Shown: piece by piece, positions 1 through 12,116 of the stretch
Layout of the letters: every line of letters starts with the position of its first letter
Position numbering within the stretch: position 1 is the stretch's first letter
NCBI RefSeq assembly: GCF_002155695.1
Contig: NZ_MUYJ01000003.1
Span: 217,243-281,242, forward strand
Direction of reading: 5' to 3'
DNA length: 64,000 bases
Source: Erythrobacter tepidarius
GTDB taxonomy: Bacteria; Pseudomonadota; Alphaproteobacteria; Sphingomonadales; Sphingomonadaceae
The notes under the pieces: model-generated
The model's input: only the letters and a program-made list of their open reading frames with translations
Told to the model about the DNA's origin: nothing
Databases searched by the model: none
Translations under genes and position numbers: made by a program

Positions 1-714
<714 letters not shown>

Positions 715-715
<1 letters not shown>

Positions 716-993
716 TGCAAGTTCTGGCCTTCGGGCTGCTTGGAGCCTTCTGCCTCTGCCAGATTTTGCCTCTGGTTTTGGCGTTCAAAGGCCATGCAGC
801 CTGGTGGCTTGTCGGGCAGGTCGGGTTCGGCCTGTCGAAGCTGGCGCTGGCGTCGATCGCGTATGACGGACGCGGCAGCTGGGTTTTGTTGGTCGCAACC
901 GGCTTCTCGCTTATGGCGGCCACGGCTTTATCGGTGTTGCTGGCCTTGGCTGGCTTTCATCTTCCTCTGCGCAAGGCGCGTCAGGTTCAATAA
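715..993 (+). CDS. Small membrane protein between mdh and sucD, function unknown
   Basis: A 92-residue protein of unknown function. The start was set at the ATG that shares its A with the mdh stop (TGATG). It shows three hydrophobic segments (about residues 1-20, 25-40 and 53-78) and a basic C-terminus, so it is probably an inner-membrane protein. It lies inside the mdh-sucD operon, 12 bp upstream of sucD, where many alphaproteobacteria carry sucC. I do not recognise a family. Conservation of this position in related genomes would show whether it serves the TCA operon. Confidence 0.7.
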
Positions 994-1005
994 AGGGAAA
1001 GCTGA

Positions 1006-1896
1006 ATGAGCATCCTCGTAAACAAAGACACCAAGGTCATCACCCAAGGCATGACCGGCAACACCGGCACCTTCCACACCCAGGCCGCGCTCGATTACGG
1101 GACGCAGATGGTCGCGGGCGTGACGCCGGGCAAGGGCGGCACCACCCATATCGGCGTCCCCCAGTTCGACACCGTGCGCGAGGCCAAGGCCGCGACCGGC
1201 GCGACCGCCTCGTGCATCTACGTTCCCCCGCCCTTCGCTGCCGATGCGATCTGCGAGGCGATCGATGCCGAGATCGAGCTGATCATCTGCATCACCGAGG
1301 GCATCCCGGTGCTCGACATGGTCCGCGTCAAGCGTGCGCTTTCGGGTTCCAAGTCGCGCCTCATTGGCCCCAACTGCCCCGGCGTGCTGACACCCAATGA
1401 ATGCAAGATCGGCATCATGCCGGCCAACATCTTCAAGAAGGGCAGCGTCGGTATCGTCAGCCGCTCGGGCACGCTCACCTATGAAGCCGTGCACCAGACC
1501 ACCATGGCGGGCCTCGGCCAGTCGACCGCGGTCGGCATCGGCGGCGATCCGGTCAACGGCACCAACTTCATCGACGTGCTCGACCTGTTCCTCGACGATC
1601 CGGAAACCGAGTCCATCATCATGATCGGCGAAATCGGGGGCAGTGCGGAAGAAGAAGCCGCCGCCTTCATCAAGGCCGAACGCGCCAAGGGCCGCAGCAA
1701 GCCGATGGTCGGCTTCATCGCCGGACGCACCGCCCCTCCGGGCCGCCGCATGGGCCACGCCGGCGCGATCGTCTCGGGCGGTCAGGGCGGCGCGGAAGAC
1801 AAGATCGCGGCGATGGAAGATGCGGGCATCCGCGTCAGCCCCTCGCCTTCGCTGCTCGGCGAGACGCTGGCCGCGATGCTGAAAGAAGACGCCTGA
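1006..1896 (+). CDS. sucD: Succinyl-CoA synthetase (ADP/GDP-forming), alpha subunit
   Basis: Catalyses the substrate-level phosphorylation step succinyl-CoA to succinate together with the beta subunit SucC. At 296 residues it is close to the usual 290. The CoA-binding Rossmann domain is N-terminal ([13 protein letters not shown] near residue 15). The phosphohistidine is His251 in [11 protein letters not shown] purine-rich ribosome site (AAAGGGAAAGC) precedes the ATG. The partner sucC is not present in this window and must lie upstream of mdh or elsewhere. Confidence 0.97.
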   Translation: MSILVNKDTKVITQGMTGNTGTFHTQAALDYGTQMVAGVTPGKGGTTHIGVPQFDTVREAKAATGATASCIYVPPPFAADAICEAIDAEIELIICITEGIPVLDMVRVKRALSGSKSRLIGPNCPGVLTPNECKIGIMPANIFKKGSVGIVSRSGTLTYEAVHQTTMAGLGQSTAVGIGGDPVNGTNFIDVLDLFLDDPETESIIMIGEIGGSAEEEAAAFIKAERAKGRSKPMVGFIAGRTAPPGRRMGHAGAIVSGGQGGAEDKIAAMEDAGIRVSPSPSLLGETLAAMLKEDA

Positions 1897-1910
1897 GTTG
1901 ACCACGAGCG

Positions 1911-1933
1911 CCCCGGCGTTCCGAGCGCCGGGG
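1911..1933 (+). terminator. Stem-loop between sucD and sucA
   Basis: Perfect 8-bp inverted repeat CCCCGGCG / CGCCGGGG with a 7-nt loop, directly after the sucD stop. It is followed by GGTTCATCC rather than a clear T-run, so it is more likely a partial terminator or an mRNA stability element within the operon than a full stop. Confidence 0.4.
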
Positions 1934-1979
1934 GGTTCATCCTTCCCCCAATTGCTTCCTCCTCCCCAGGAGTTCCCCG

Positions 1980-4775
1980 ATGGGCAACGAACCGACCAAC
2001 TTCCTCCCCGCCTTCACCGATCAGGAAGGTCCGCAGCCCGGCCCCTCATGGGCCAGGCGCGGCTGGCTCGACACGCTGGCAGACAGCGCCTCCGATCTCG
2101 TCGCGGCGATGGATCCCACCGAGATGAAGCTGGCGGTGACCAAGGCGGCCAAGGATGCCGGCAAGGCGGCCGATCCCCAGACGATTGAACGGGCCGCCAG
2201 GCTCTCGATCGCGGCGATGACGCTGGTGCGCCTCTACCGCGTCCGCGGACACATGGCGGCCGATCTCGATCCGCTCGGCCTGTCCAACCGCGAAGGCCCG
2301 GCAGACCTGACGCTTGAATGGCACGGTCTTGCGGGCAAGGAGAACGAGGAGGTCTATGTCGGCGGCGTGCTCGGCATGGAGTGGACCACGGTGGGCAAGC
2401 TCCACCAGCGCCTGCGCGAAGTTTACTGCGGCAAGGTCGGCCTCGAATACATGCACATCGCCGACACGGAGGAACGCCGCTTCCTCCAGGACAAGTTCGA
2501 AAAGCCCGGCGAAACGATCCAGTTCACCCCGGAAGGCAAGAAGGCGATCCTCGCCGCAGTGCTGCGCGGCGAGCAATACGAGGAATTTCTCGCCAAGAAA
2601 TATGTCGGCACCAAGCGTTTCGGCCTGGATGGCGGGGAATCGATGATCCCCGCGCTCGAAGCCGTGATCAAGCACGGCGGCAGCGCGGGTGTGCGTGAAA
2701 TCATCTACGGCATGGCCCATCGCGGGCGCCTTAATGTGCTCGCCAACGTGATGGGCAAGCCCTACCGCGTGATCTTCCACGAATTCTCTGGCGGCTCGGC
2801 CAACCCCGATGATGTCGGCGGATCGGGCGACGTGAAGTATCACCTCGGCACCTCCACCGACCGCGAATTCGACGGCATCTCGGTCCACATGAGCCTCGTG
2901 CCCAATCCCTCGCATCTGGAGGCGGTCAACCCCGTGGTGCTCGGCAAGACCCGCGCGCAGCAGGCGATCCGCGACGATCTGAAGACCAAGACGCAGGTGC
3001 TTCCCGTGCTGATCCACGGCGACGCCGCCTTCGCCGGCCAAGGCGTGGTGTGGGAAAGCCTCTCGCTTTCGGGCGTGCCGGGCTACGATACCGGCGGCTG
3101 CGTCCATTTCATCATCAACAACCAGATCGGCTTTACCACCTCGCCCAAGTTCGCCCGCTCCTCGCCCTATCCATCGGATGTGGCCAAGGGCGTGATGGCC
3201 CCGATCCTCCACGTCAACGGGGACGATCCCGAAGCGGTGACCTTCGCCTGCAAGCTCGCGGTCGAATATCGCCAGACCTTCCACCGCGATGTCGTGATCG
3301 ACATGTGGTGCTACCGCCGCTTCGGCCACAACGAGGGTGACGAGCCGAAGTTCACCCAGCCGCTGATGTATGACAAGATCCGCGAGCACCCCAAGGTCAG
3401 CGTCTCTTACGAAGCGCGGCTGGTGCGTGAAGGCGTGGTCGAACCCGGCACCCGCGAGAAGATCGCCGCCGAATTCACCGCCCTGCTCGAAGAGGAATTC
3501 GAGGCGGGCAAGAGCTACAAGCCCAACGAGGCCGACTGGTTCGGCGGACGCTGGGCCGGGCTCAACAAGCCCGCCGATCCGGAGACCGCGCGCCGCTCGG
3601 TCGAGACAGAGATCGAGCCGAAGATGTTCGACTCGCTGGGTCGGGTGTTGACCGAAGTCCCCGCCGATCTCGAGATCCACAAGACGCTCGAGCGCGTGCT
3701 CGCGGCCAAGCGCGAAATGTTCGCCACCGGCGAAGGCTTCGACTGGGCGACCGCCGAGGCGCTCGCTTTCGGCAGCCTGGTGATGCAAGGCTATGGGGTG
3801 CGTCTCTCAGGGCAGGACTCCGGACGCGGCACCTTCAGCCAGCGCCATGCGGTGTGGGTCGACCAGAAGACGGAACGCAAATACGTGCCGCTCTCCACCC
3901 TGCCCCACGGCAAGTTCGAGGTCCACGATTCCACCCTGTCCGAATATGGCGTGCTCGGCTTCGAATATGGTTTTGCCATGGCCGATCCCAAATGCCTGGT
4001 GCTGTGGGAAGGCCAGTTCGGCGACTTCGCCAACGGCGCACAGATCATGATCGACCAGTTCGTCGCCTCGGGCGAGAGCAAGTGGCTGCGCGCCAACGGC
4101 CTCGTGATGCTGCTGCCGCACGGCTACGAGGGCCAGGGGCCGGAGCATTCCTCAGCGCGTCTGGAGCGGTTCCTGCAACTGTGCGCCGACGACAACATGT
4201 GCGTTTGCAACGTCACCGTGCCGGCCAACTATTTCCACCTGCTGCGCCGCCAGATGCTTCGCAGCTTCCGCAAGCCGCTCATCATCATGAGCCCCAAGTC
4301 GCTGCTGCGCCACCCGCTCGCCAAAAGCAGCAAGGCCGATTTCCTCGGTGACCGGCAGTTCCGCCGCATCATGTCCGACACCAAGGACATAGCCGACGAG
4401 AAGATCCGCAGTCTCGTGCTGTGCTCGGGCAAGGTTGCTTATGATCTGATCGAGGCGCGCGATGCGGCGGGCATCGAGGACGTATCGATCGTGCGGATCG
4501 AGCAGCTCTTCCCCTTTCCCGGCGATCCGCTGACGGTGCGGCTCAAGCGCATGACCGGTCTCAAGGAAGTGGTGTGGTGCCAGGAAGAGCCGCGCAACAA
4601 TGGTGCATGGTTCTTCGTCAACGAGCGGATCGAGCAGGCGCTTGCTGCCGCCGGACATGCGGGGATGCGTCCGCGCTATGCCGGTCGCGATGCGGCCGCC
4701 TCGCCGGCGACCGGTCTGGTCAGCCGCCACAAGGCCCAGCAGGAAGCGCTCATCGCCGAGGCGCTGGGGCTGTAA
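1980..4775 (+). CDS. sucA: 2-oxoglutarate dehydrogenase E1 component
   Basis: Thiamine-diphosphate-dependent decarboxylase of the 2-oxoglutarate dehydrogenase complex; it passes a succinyl group to the lipoyl arm of SucB. 931 residues, the normal length. A short N-terminal segment ([10 protein letters not shown]) is followed by the E1 core with the [11 protein letters not shown] segment and the ThDP motif [10 protein letters not shown]...NNQIGFTT (near residues 345-385), then the transketolase-like C-terminal half. AGGAG precedes the ATG. Upstream sucD and downstream sucB confirm the operon. Confidence 0.98.
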   Translation: MGNEPTNFLPAFTDQEGPQPGPSWARRGWLDTLADSASDLVAAMDPTEMKLAVTKAAKDAGKAADPQTIERAARLSIAAMTLVRLYRVRGHMAADLDPLGLSNREGPADLTLEWHGLAGKENEEVYVGGVLGMEWTTVGKLHQRLREVYCGKVGLEYMHIADTEERRFLQDKFEKPGETIQFTPEGKKAILAAVLRGEQYEEFLAKKYVGTKRFGLDGGESMIPALEAVIKHGGSAGVREIIYGMAHRGRLNVLANVMGKPYRVIFHEFSGGSANPDDVGGSGDVKYHLGTSTDREFDGISVHMSLVPNPSHLEAVNPVVLGKTRAQQAIRDDLKTKTQVLPVLIHGDAAFAGQGVVWESLSLSGVPGYDTGGCVHFIINNQIGFTTSPKFARSSPYPSDVAKGVMAPILHVNGDDPEAVTFACKLAVEYRQTFHRDVVIDMWCYRRFGHNEGDEPKFTQPLMYDKIREHPKVSVSYEARLVREGVVEPGTREKIAAEFTALLEEEFEAGKSYKPNEADWFGGRWAGLNKPADPETARRSVETEIEPKMFDSLGRVLTEVPADLEIHKTLERVLAAKREMFATGEGFDWATAEALAFGSLVMQGYGVRLSGQDSGRGTFSQRHAVWVDQKTERKYVPLSTLPHGKFEVHDSTLSEYGVLGFEYGFAMADPKCLVLWEGQFGDFANGAQIMIDQFVASGESKWLRANGLVMLLPHGYEGQGPEHSSARLERFLQLCADDNMCVCNVTVPANYFHLLRRQMLRSFRKPLIIMSPKSLLRHPLAKSSKADFLGDRQFRRIMSDTKDIADEKIRSLVLCSGKVAYDLIEARDAAGIEDVSIVRIEQLFPFPGDPLTVRLKRMTGLKEVVWCQEEPRNNGAWFFVNERIEQALAAAGHAGMRPRYAGRDAAASPATGLVSRHKAQQEALIAEALGL

Positions 4776-4827
4776 CCTCGCGCCATCCATCACACAGATC
4801 CACAGAATTACGCAGGAACCCATTCCC

Positions 4828-6075
<1,248 letters not shown>

Positions 6076-6213
6076 TCGTTTTTCCGTTCGGGCTTGGCGT
6101 GTCACAGCCCTGCCCTTTCTTTTGAGGCAACGGACCCCCGGTTGAGTGCAATCCCCAAGCAAGCCAAGCTGTTGCACGGCAACACGAATGCAGGCTGAAC
6201 GGAGTTTTTGGAA

Positions 6214-7635
6214 ATGGCTGACCATTCCTACGATTACGACGTTATCTTCATCGGTGCCGGCCCCGGCGGCTATGTCGGCGCAATCCGCGCGGCGCAGCTG
6301 GGGCTGAAGACCGCCTGCGTCGAAAGCCGCGAAACGCTTGGCGGCACCTGCCTCAACGTTGGCTGCATCCCTTCCAAGGCGCTGCTGCACGGGTCGGAAA
6401 AGTTTGCCGAGGCCGTCAACGGCACGCTCGCGCGCTACGGCGTGAAGCTTGGCAAGGTCGAACTCGATCTCGCCGCACTGCAGGCCGACAAGGCCGATGC
6501 GGTCAAGGGTCTGACCGGCGGTATCGAATTCCTGTTCAAGAAAAACAAGGTCACCTGGCTCAAGGGCCATGGCAGCTTCAAGGACGCGCACACCGTCACC
6601 GTTGGCGGCCAGGACTACACCGCGAAGGAAGTGGTGATCGCCACGGGATCGCGCGTCACCCCCCTGCCCGGTGTCGAGATCGACAACGACAAGGGCATCA
6701 TCGTCGACAGCACCGGCGCGCTGGCGCTTGACCGGGTGCCGAAGCATCTCGTGGTGATCGGCGGCGGGGTGATCGGCCTTGAAATGGGCTCGGTCTGGCG
6801 GCGCCTGGGGGCCAAGGTCACCGTGGTCGAATTCCTTGACCAGCTGCTACCCGGCATGGACGGCGATGTGCGCAAGGAAGCCGGCCGGATCTTCAAGAAG
6901 CAGGGCCTGGAAATCAGGCTCTCCACCAAGGTCACCGGTGCGGTGGTCAAGGGCAAGACGGCCACCCTCACCATCGAACCCGCCCAGGGCGGCGATCCGG
7001 AAACGATCGAGGCCGATTGTGTCCTGGTTGCCATTGGTCGTCGGCCCAACACCGAGGGTCTGGGCCTTGAAAATATCGGGCTTGAACTCAACGCGCGCGG
7101 GCAGATCGAGACCGGGCCCGACTTTCGCACCAGCGTCGATGGCGTCCGCGCGATCGGTGACGTGATCCCCGGCCCCATGCTCGCCCACAAGGCCGAGGAC
7201 GAAGGCATCGCCGTGGCGGAATACATTGCCACCGGCACCGGCATTGTGAACCACGAGGTGATCCCCAGCGTGGTCTACACCATGCCCGAATTCGCCGGCG
7301 TCGGCCTGACGGAAGAGCAGGCACGCGAACGGGCAGCGGCTTCGGGCAGCGAGATCAAGGTCGGCAAGTTCGCGATGCTGGCCAACAGCCGGGCCAAAAC
7401 CAATCACGAGCCCGAAGGCTTCGTCAAGGTGATCGCTGACGCCGAAACCGACAGGGTGCTGGGGGTCTGGGCGATTGCCTCGGTGGCCGGCACGATGATT
7501 GCCGAGGCCGCGCTGGCGATGGAATTCGGCGCGACCAGCGAAGATATCGCCTATACCTGCCATGCTCACCCGACCCACGCCGAAGCCATGAAGGAAGCGG
7601 CGATGGCGGTGCAGGGCAAGCCGATCCATATGTGA
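6214..7635 (+). CDS. lpdA: Dihydrolipoyl dehydrogenase (E3)
   Basis: FAD flavoenzyme that reoxidises dihydrolipoamide of SucB using NAD+. 473 residues from the ATG at 6214, chosen because GGAG at 6201 is spaced 9 bases from it; a TTG two codons earlier is the alternative. FAD site GAGPGG at 14-19, redox disulfide Cys46/Cys51 in GGTCLNVGCIPSK, an NAD site near 180-190 (VIGGGVIGLE), and the C-terminal catalytic HAHPTHAEA. Last gene of the 2-oxoglutarate dehydrogenase group. Confidence 0.97.
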   Translation: MADHSYDYDVIFIGAGPGGYVGAIRAAQLGLKTACVESRETLGGTCLNVGCIPSKALLHGSEKFAEAVNGTLARYGVKLGKVELDLAALQADKADAVKGLTGGIEFLFKKNKVTWLKGHGSFKDAHTVTVGGQDYTAKEVVIATGSRVTPLPGVEIDNDKGIIVDSTGALALDRVPKHLVVIGGGVIGLEMGSVWRRLGAKVTVVEFLDQLLPGMDGDVRKEAGRIFKKQGLEIRLSTKVTGAVVKGKTATLTIEPAQGGDPETIEADCVLVAIGRRPNTEGLGLENIGLELNARGQIETGPDFRTSVDGVRAIGDVIPGPMLAHKAEDEGIAVAEYIATGTGIVNHEVIPSVVYTMPEFAGVGLTEEQARERAAASGSEIKVGKFAMLANSRAKTNHEPEGFVKVIADAETDRVLGVWAIASVAGTMIAEAALAMEFGATSEDIAYTCHAHPTHAEAMKEAAMAVQGKPIHM

Positions 7636-7690
7636 ATTGCCCCTCGCTTTCGCTTTGCCTAGACCGCAAGGCCGAGGGGAGAATTCACGC

Positions 7691-9049
7691 ATGGCCTATC
7701 CGCAACTGACCCGGCAGCCCGGCGCACTCGCCACCAGCACTGCCATCCGCGCCGGCAAGATGAGCGTCGCCGAGGCGGTCGATGCCGCTATCGTGCGGAT
7801 CGAGCAGCTCGACAGCAGCATCGACGCGCTCGCGGTGCCCAATTTCGAGGCCGCCTATGCCGAGGCCCGCGCGCTCGATGCCGCTGGCCCGCGCCCCGAT
7901 CAGCCGCTTTTCGGGGTGCCGATGACGATCAAGGAGAGCTTCGATGTTGCCGGGCTGCCCACCACCTGGGGCCACCCGCAATACAAGGACAAGCCCGCCC
8001 CAAAGGACGCGCTTTTGGTGCAGCGGCTGAAGGCGGCGGGCGCGGTGATCATCGGCAAAACCAACGTGCCGGTAGACCTCACCGATTGGCAGAGCTTCAA
8101 CCCGGTCTACGGCCGCACCAACAATCCGCACAACCTCGAACGCTCGCCGGGCGGATCGTCGGGCGGGAGCGCGGCTGGGGTCGCCAGCGGCATGGTGCCC
8201 TGCGACTTCGGCACCGACATCGGCGGGTCGGTCCGGGTGCCGGCACATTTCTGCGGTGTGTGGGGGCACAAGACCACCTGGGGCCTGATTCCCAAGCATG
8301 GCCATGATTACCCCGCCATGAGCCGCCGCGAGGGCTTTGTCGCGGCCGCCGATGGCCCACTCTCGATCGCCGGGCCGCTCGCGCGCAACGCCGCTGACCT
8401 TGCCGCACTGGTCGAAGTGGGCGCGGAATTCCCGCTGCGCCGCCGCGCGAAACCGCTCAAGGACTGCCGCGTGCTGGCGATCACCGAACTGCCCGGCGTA
8501 TCGCTCGATGCATCGGTGCTGGCGCCGACCGAGGCCGCACTCGAAGCCATCGCCCGCGCCGGCGTCAGGATCGACCGGGCGAGCGAGCTGCTGCCCGACC
8601 AGACGCTGCATTACCGCAGCTACCTGAAGATGATGAACATCACCATGTCGGGCGGCGCGCCTGCCCCCGACGGCACCCGCGCGACCGCGTCCGACTGGTT
8701 CGCGCTGATGAACGCGCAGGCCACCTGCATCGCGCAATGGGAAGCGTTTTTTGCCGAATACGACTTTGTGCTTGCCCCGCCCGCCCCGGTATTGGCCGTG
8801 CCGCACAGCGACAAGGCGGTGTTTCGCGGGACGATCACGATTGACGGCAATGACGAACCGGGCAGCAGCGGGCTGATCTGGTCGGGCATGGCGACCTTCC
8901 CCGGCCTGCCCTCCACCATCGTGCCGATCGGCAGCGGCATCTATCTCGGGGCCGAACTGCCCTGCGGAATGCAGGTAATCGGCCCGCGCTGGAGCGATCT
9001 CGACTGCATCGCCGCCGCCGAGGCGATCGGACAGGTGTTGCACTCCTAG
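7691..9049 (+). CDS. Amidase-signature family amidase
   Basis: Hydrolyses an amide bond, substrate unknown. 452 residues from the ATG at 7691, preceded by GAGGGGAGAA. The Ser-cisSer-Lys triad is visible: Lys81 in PMTIKES, Ser156 in the Gly/Ser loop SPGGSSGGS, and Ser180 in DIGGSVRVPA. The 75- and 24-residue spacings match the family. No GatA-specific partners (gatB, gatC) are adjacent, so a stand-alone amidase is more likely than the tRNA amidotransferase subunit. Confidence 0.9.
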   Translation: MAYPQLTRQPGALATSTAIRAGKMSVAEAVDAAIVRIEQLDSSIDALAVPNFEAAYAEARALDAAGPRPDQPLFGVPMTIKESFDVAGLPTTWGHPQYKDKPAPKDALLVQRLKAAGAVIIGKTNVPVDLTDWQSFNPVYGRTNNPHNLERSPGGSSGGSAAGVASGMVPCDFGTDIGGSVRVPAHFCGVWGHKTTWGLIPKHGHDYPAMSRREGFVAAADGPLSIAGPLARNAADLAALVEVGAEFPLRRRAKPLKDCRVLAITELPGVSLDASVLAPTEAALEAIARAGVRIDRASELLPDQTLHYRSYLKMMNITMSGGAPAPDGTRATASDWFALMNAQATCIAQWEAFFAEYDFVLAPPAPVLAVPHSDKAVFRGTITIDGNDEPGSSGLIWSGMATFPGLPSTIVPIGSGIYLGAELPCGMQVIGPRWSDLDCIAAAEAIGQVLHS

Positions 9050-9072
9050 GCCTTCCTCGCCATGGCCAAGGC

Positions 9073-9768
9073 ATGGCACAACTGACGATGCGCACCCTCG
9101 CCAAGTGGCACATCTGGCTCGGCTGGCTGGTCGGGGTGCCGATCGCCATGTGGCTGGCGACCGGGCTGTTCATGGTCGCGCGCCCGATCGAGGAAGTGCG
9201 CGGCGAGCATCTGCGACGCGAGGTGCCGCCGCAGGCCCTCGCCATCCCCGGCAGCGCGCTGGCAGGGGCGGAGGCGAACCTCGCCGAAATGCGCGTCACC
9301 ATGCAGGATGGGCGCGCGGTCGCCATCCTGACGGCGCTGGACGGCAGCGTGCGGCGGGTCGATTTCGCCACCGGGGCGCCTCTGCCCGCGCTCGATGCCG
9401 CCGCCGCCCGCGCGCTGGTGGGCGCACGCATCATCGGCGGTGACGAGGTGGAGCGGGTGACGCTGTTCCCCGCCGACAAGACGCCGTTCGATTTCCGCCG
9501 CCCGCTGGCGGTGTGGCAGGTCGCGCTCGCAGACGGCACCAATGTCTATGTCGGGCGCGACACCGGCCAGATCGAGGCGGTGCGCACCCGCTGGTGGCGC
9601 GCCTTCGATTTCGCCTGGGGCCTGCACATCATGGATCTTGCCGAGAGGGAGGACACCAGCCACCCCGTGCTGATCATCTTCGCCGCGCTGGCGCTCACTG
9701 GAGCCTTGATCGGCTGCGTGCTGATGTTCCGCCACCGCAAGGCGCGGGTGGCTGCGCCATCGCCATGA
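9073..9768 (+). CDS. PepSY-domain membrane protein
   Basis: 231 residues with an N-terminal membrane segment (about 8-35, WHIWLGWLVGVPIAMWLATG), a periplasmic PepSY-like region that contains a trace of the motif DTGQIEAVRTRWWRAFDF, and a second C-terminal membrane segment (about 197-217). This two-helix layout is typical of PepSY-associated TM proteins. The family may bind metals or modulate peptidases, but the role here is not known. It overlaps the next gene by ATGA, so the two are probably co-translated. Confidence 0.8.
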   Translation: MAQLTMRTLAKWHIWLGWLVGVPIAMWLATGLFMVARPIEEVRGEHLRREVPPQALAIPGSALAGAEANLAEMRVTMQDGRAVAILTALDGSVRRVDFATGAPLPALDAAAARALVGARIIGGDEVERVTLFPADKTPFDFRRPLAVWQVALADGTNVYVGRDTGQIEAVRTRWWRAFDFAWGLHIMDLAEREDTSHPVLIIFAALALTGALIGCVLMFRHRKARVAAPSP

Positions 9769-10412
9769 CTCCGGCTCTCCTCACCCCGATTCTCGATTGG
9801 CTCGATCTTGCCGGCATCGCGCTATTCGCGCTTTCGGGCGCGGTGCTGGCGGCGCGGTTGCGGCAAACCTTCGTCACCATGGCCTTCTTTGCCCTGGTAA
9901 CGGGTGTGGGGGGCGGGACCTTGCGCGATCTGCTTATCGGCGCACCGGTGTTCTGGATCACCGACGCATGGGTCGCTGCGGTGTGCCTCGGCACGGCGTT
10001 GATCGCGTGGTTCACGCCGGTGCGGTGGTGGGAGGGCAAGGGCTTTGCCTATGCCGATGGCGCAGGGCTTGCGGCCTATGCCGTGCTCGGCAGCGCCAAG
10101 GCGCTCGCTTACGGCGTACCGCCGGTCCCAGCCGCGCTGATGGGGGTGATCACGGGCTGTGTCGGCGGGATCATCCGCGACGTGCTGGCCGGCCGCCCCT
10201 CGATCATCATGAGCCCGGAACTCTACGTGACACCGGCCGCGCTCACCTCGGCCCTGTGCGTCGGCGGGATGCCGACTGCCCGGGCACTGGAGTTACCGGT
10301 CGAGGCGGCGTGGGCGCTTGCCTTCGCCTGCGGTTTCTTGCTTCGGGCAGCGGCGATCCGCTGGGAATGGGCCCTGCCGAGCTATGGCGGCCCTAACCCA
10401 TCGGGTCACTAG
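9765..10412 (+). CDS. UPF0126/TRIC-like membrane protein (YicG family)
   Basis: 215 residues, about seven hydrophobic helices. Two tandem copies of the UPF0126 domain are recognisable by repeated glycine loops, GVGGGTLRDLLIG near residue 45 and GCVGGIIRDVLAG near residue 130. Bacterial TRIC-type proteins of this kind form cation channels; the role here is inferred from the family only. The start ATG overlaps the PepSY stop. Its TAG stop overlaps the stop of the convergent gene by four bases (CTAG). Confidence 0.88.
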   Translation: MTPALLTPILDWLDLAGIALFALSGAVLAARLRQTFVTMAFFALVTGVGGGTLRDLLIGAPVFWITDAWVAAVCLGTALIAWFTPVRWWEGKGFAYADGAGLAAYAVLGSAKALAYGVPPVPAALMGVITGCVGGIIRDVLAGRPSIIMSPELYVTPAALTSALCVGGMPTARALELPVEAAWALAFACGFLLRAAAIRWEWALPSYGGPNPSGH

Positions 10413-11245
10413 CCGCCGATATCGTCGTCGATCCTTTCGGGAATTACCTCGCCGGGAATCGGCCCTCCGGGATAGGCGGGCATCGCCGCGCCGGTCGCAG
10501 CGACGGGCGGCACGCGCGCCGCGCTCACCGCCATATCGGGCCGAACCGCGCCGCCCACCGCTGCGCGCGCCGAGGCATAGCGATCGTCGCTCCACTGGCC
10601 GTCGGCACGGTCAGCCGCACCGGCAGCTGCGCCCCAGCCACCGCCGAAGCTCCCCTCGAAATCGACGCTTTCGATCCGCCCGTCATTGCCGATCCGGCAC
10701 TGGAACGGCGCACCGTTGAACAGCGCCCCGCTGACCCGCCAGCCGGCAGCGGTCCGCTCGACATTGTCGACCGTGTCGACCCGCACATCGCGCTCGATCC
10801 GGCTCAGGCACTGGTCAACCGCGTTGTCGAGACCCGAAGCCCCATTGCCGCGCCGTTCGCGGCGGCGATCATCGAAGCGGCGGGTGTCATCGCGCCAGCG
10901 GCGGTCGCGCTCGACGATAACGACATCGCGCTCGCGCACGCGGCGGTTGTTGGCACTGGCGATCGCGGCAATCCCGCCGATGATCGCCGCACCGATCAGC
11001 ACATCGCCGGCATCCACGCGGCTGCGCCGCCAGCCATGGTGGCCCCAGCCCCGGCATCGCCATCCCCAGCAGCGCCAGTCCGTGCTTGTGCTGGCGGGAT
11101 CGAACCGGCTGTGATCGAAGGCCGAGACGGGCGGTCCGAACCCGGCCAGCGCAGCAGGCTCGATCGCCGCCGCAGCCGGGGCCGCAGAAATAGTGGTGCC
11201 AGCAAGCGCACCGGCAAGCGCCAGCGCACGGAACGTCAGAGCCAT
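10409..11245 (-). CDS. Secreted protein with glycine-rich helix, function unknown
   Basis: 278 residues from the ATG at 11245, preceded by GGGGAG; the reading frame upstream is not supported. A clear signal peptide (MALTFRALALAGALAG) ends near Ala-Ala-Ala. A Trp/Gly-rich segment, a glycine-zipper-like hydrophobic stretch (DVLIGAAIIGGIAAIA), an Arg/Asp-rich linker and a C-terminal domain with a conserved CRIGNDGRIESVDFEG motif follow. The downstream gene has the same order of parts, so the two are probably paralogues. Function unknown. Confidence 0.8.
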   Translation of the reverse strand: MALTFRALALAGALAGTTISAAPAAAAIEPAALAGFGPPVSAFDHSRFDPASTSTDWRCWGWRCRGWGHHGWRRSRVDAGDVLIGAAIIGGIAAIASANNRRVRERDVVIVERDRRWRDDTRRFDDRRRERRGNGASGLDNAVDQCLSRIERDVRVDTVDNVERTAAGWRVSGALFNGAPFQCRIGNDGRIESVDFEGSFGGGWGAAAGAADRADGQWSDDRYASARAAVGGAVRPDMAVSAARVPPVAATGAAMPAYPGGPIPGEVIPERIDDDIGG

Positions 11246-11426
11246 GGATGCTCCCCTCTGATTGCGTTGCAAGCGCCCACCAAACGCCCTGATGCGAGGA
11301 AGGCTAAGCCTATCACGCTTGCACGGAGCTGAACGCATCCCCCGATGCGCCGCACCGCCGGCCACCGGCGCGCGGGCATTGCGAGTGCCCGGCAGGCCGA
11401 GCAGAGCGGCGCGAACGGGAAGGCAG

Positions 11427-11969
11427 TCAGCGCAGGCCGCGGATGCCGTCGAAGTCGATCAGCGGCGCCCCGCGTCCATCGAGCCGGCAGGTAAAGCGAC
11501 CGCGATCATAGCCGCGCCCGCGTCCGCCCCAGCGTCCGCCATCGCTCACTTCGATCCGGCCCTCGATCCGGAAGCCGAAGCGACGGCGATCAACGTCGCG
11601 CACGTCGATCACGTCGGCATAGCGGTAGCCGCCGAAGCGCCGGGCCTGGTTCTCGGCCGCCCGAACGCAGCGTTCCACGGCCCCGCGCGCGCCGCCGCCG
11701 AAGCCCCAGTGGTCGCCGCGATCCCAGCGGTCGCCGTAGTAGTCGCGGCGGTCCCAGCGGTCGCCATCGAAGGCGCCGGCAAGCGCGGCAATGCCACCAA
11801 TCACCACCGCCCCGGCGATGATCTCGCCCGCACTGATCCCGTCGCGGTCGCCGTGATCACGCGCCGTTGCAGGGCTGACGGAAGCGGCGGCCAGCGCGCT
11901 TGCGGCGACCGCACCGAGCGCGAGCCGGGCCACGTTGCCGGAGGCCAACCGGTTGGTCTTGGTGGTCAT
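11427..11969 (-). CDS. Secreted protein, paralogue of the adjacent gene
   Basis: 180 residues. N-terminal signal (RLALGAVAASALAAASV), hydrophobic glycine-zipper stretch (GEIIAGAVVIGGIAALAG), Asp/Arg/Trp/Gly-rich repeats (DRWDRRDYYGDRWDRGDHWG), and a C-terminal motif CRLDGRGAPLIDFDG matching CRIGNDGRIESVDFEG of the neighbouring gene at 10409-11245. It is therefore likely a duplicated periplasmic or envelope protein. No catalytic motif is evident. Confidence 0.78.
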   Translation of the reverse strand: MTTKTNRLASGNVARLALGAVAASALAAASVSPATARDHGDRDGISAGEIIAGAVVIGGIAALAGAFDGDRWDRRDYYGDRWDRGDHWGFGGGARGAVERCVRAAENQARRFGGYRYADVIDVRDVDRRRFGFRIEGRIEVSDGGRWGGRGRGYDRGRFTCRLDGRGAPLIDFDGIRGLR

Positions 11970-12116
11970 CGAAACATTCCTCTTTGCCGGCCCGCTGGCG
12001 GAATTGCCGGGGCGTCGCAGTCGTTTTGTGCGATTCGGCGTGAGGCTTGCCTGAATTGTCGCGAAAGGATGCGTTAATCTAGTGCCACGGTTTACTGAAC
12101 GGGGAGGCGTCGAAGC

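Noticed and set aside
2046..3788. Long open frame on the minus strand across sucA (about 580 codons)
   Set aside because: It lies wholly opposite a conserved gene in GC-rich DNA, where such frames arise from codon bias. It has no ribosome site and a His/Arg/Asp-rich composition with no domain.
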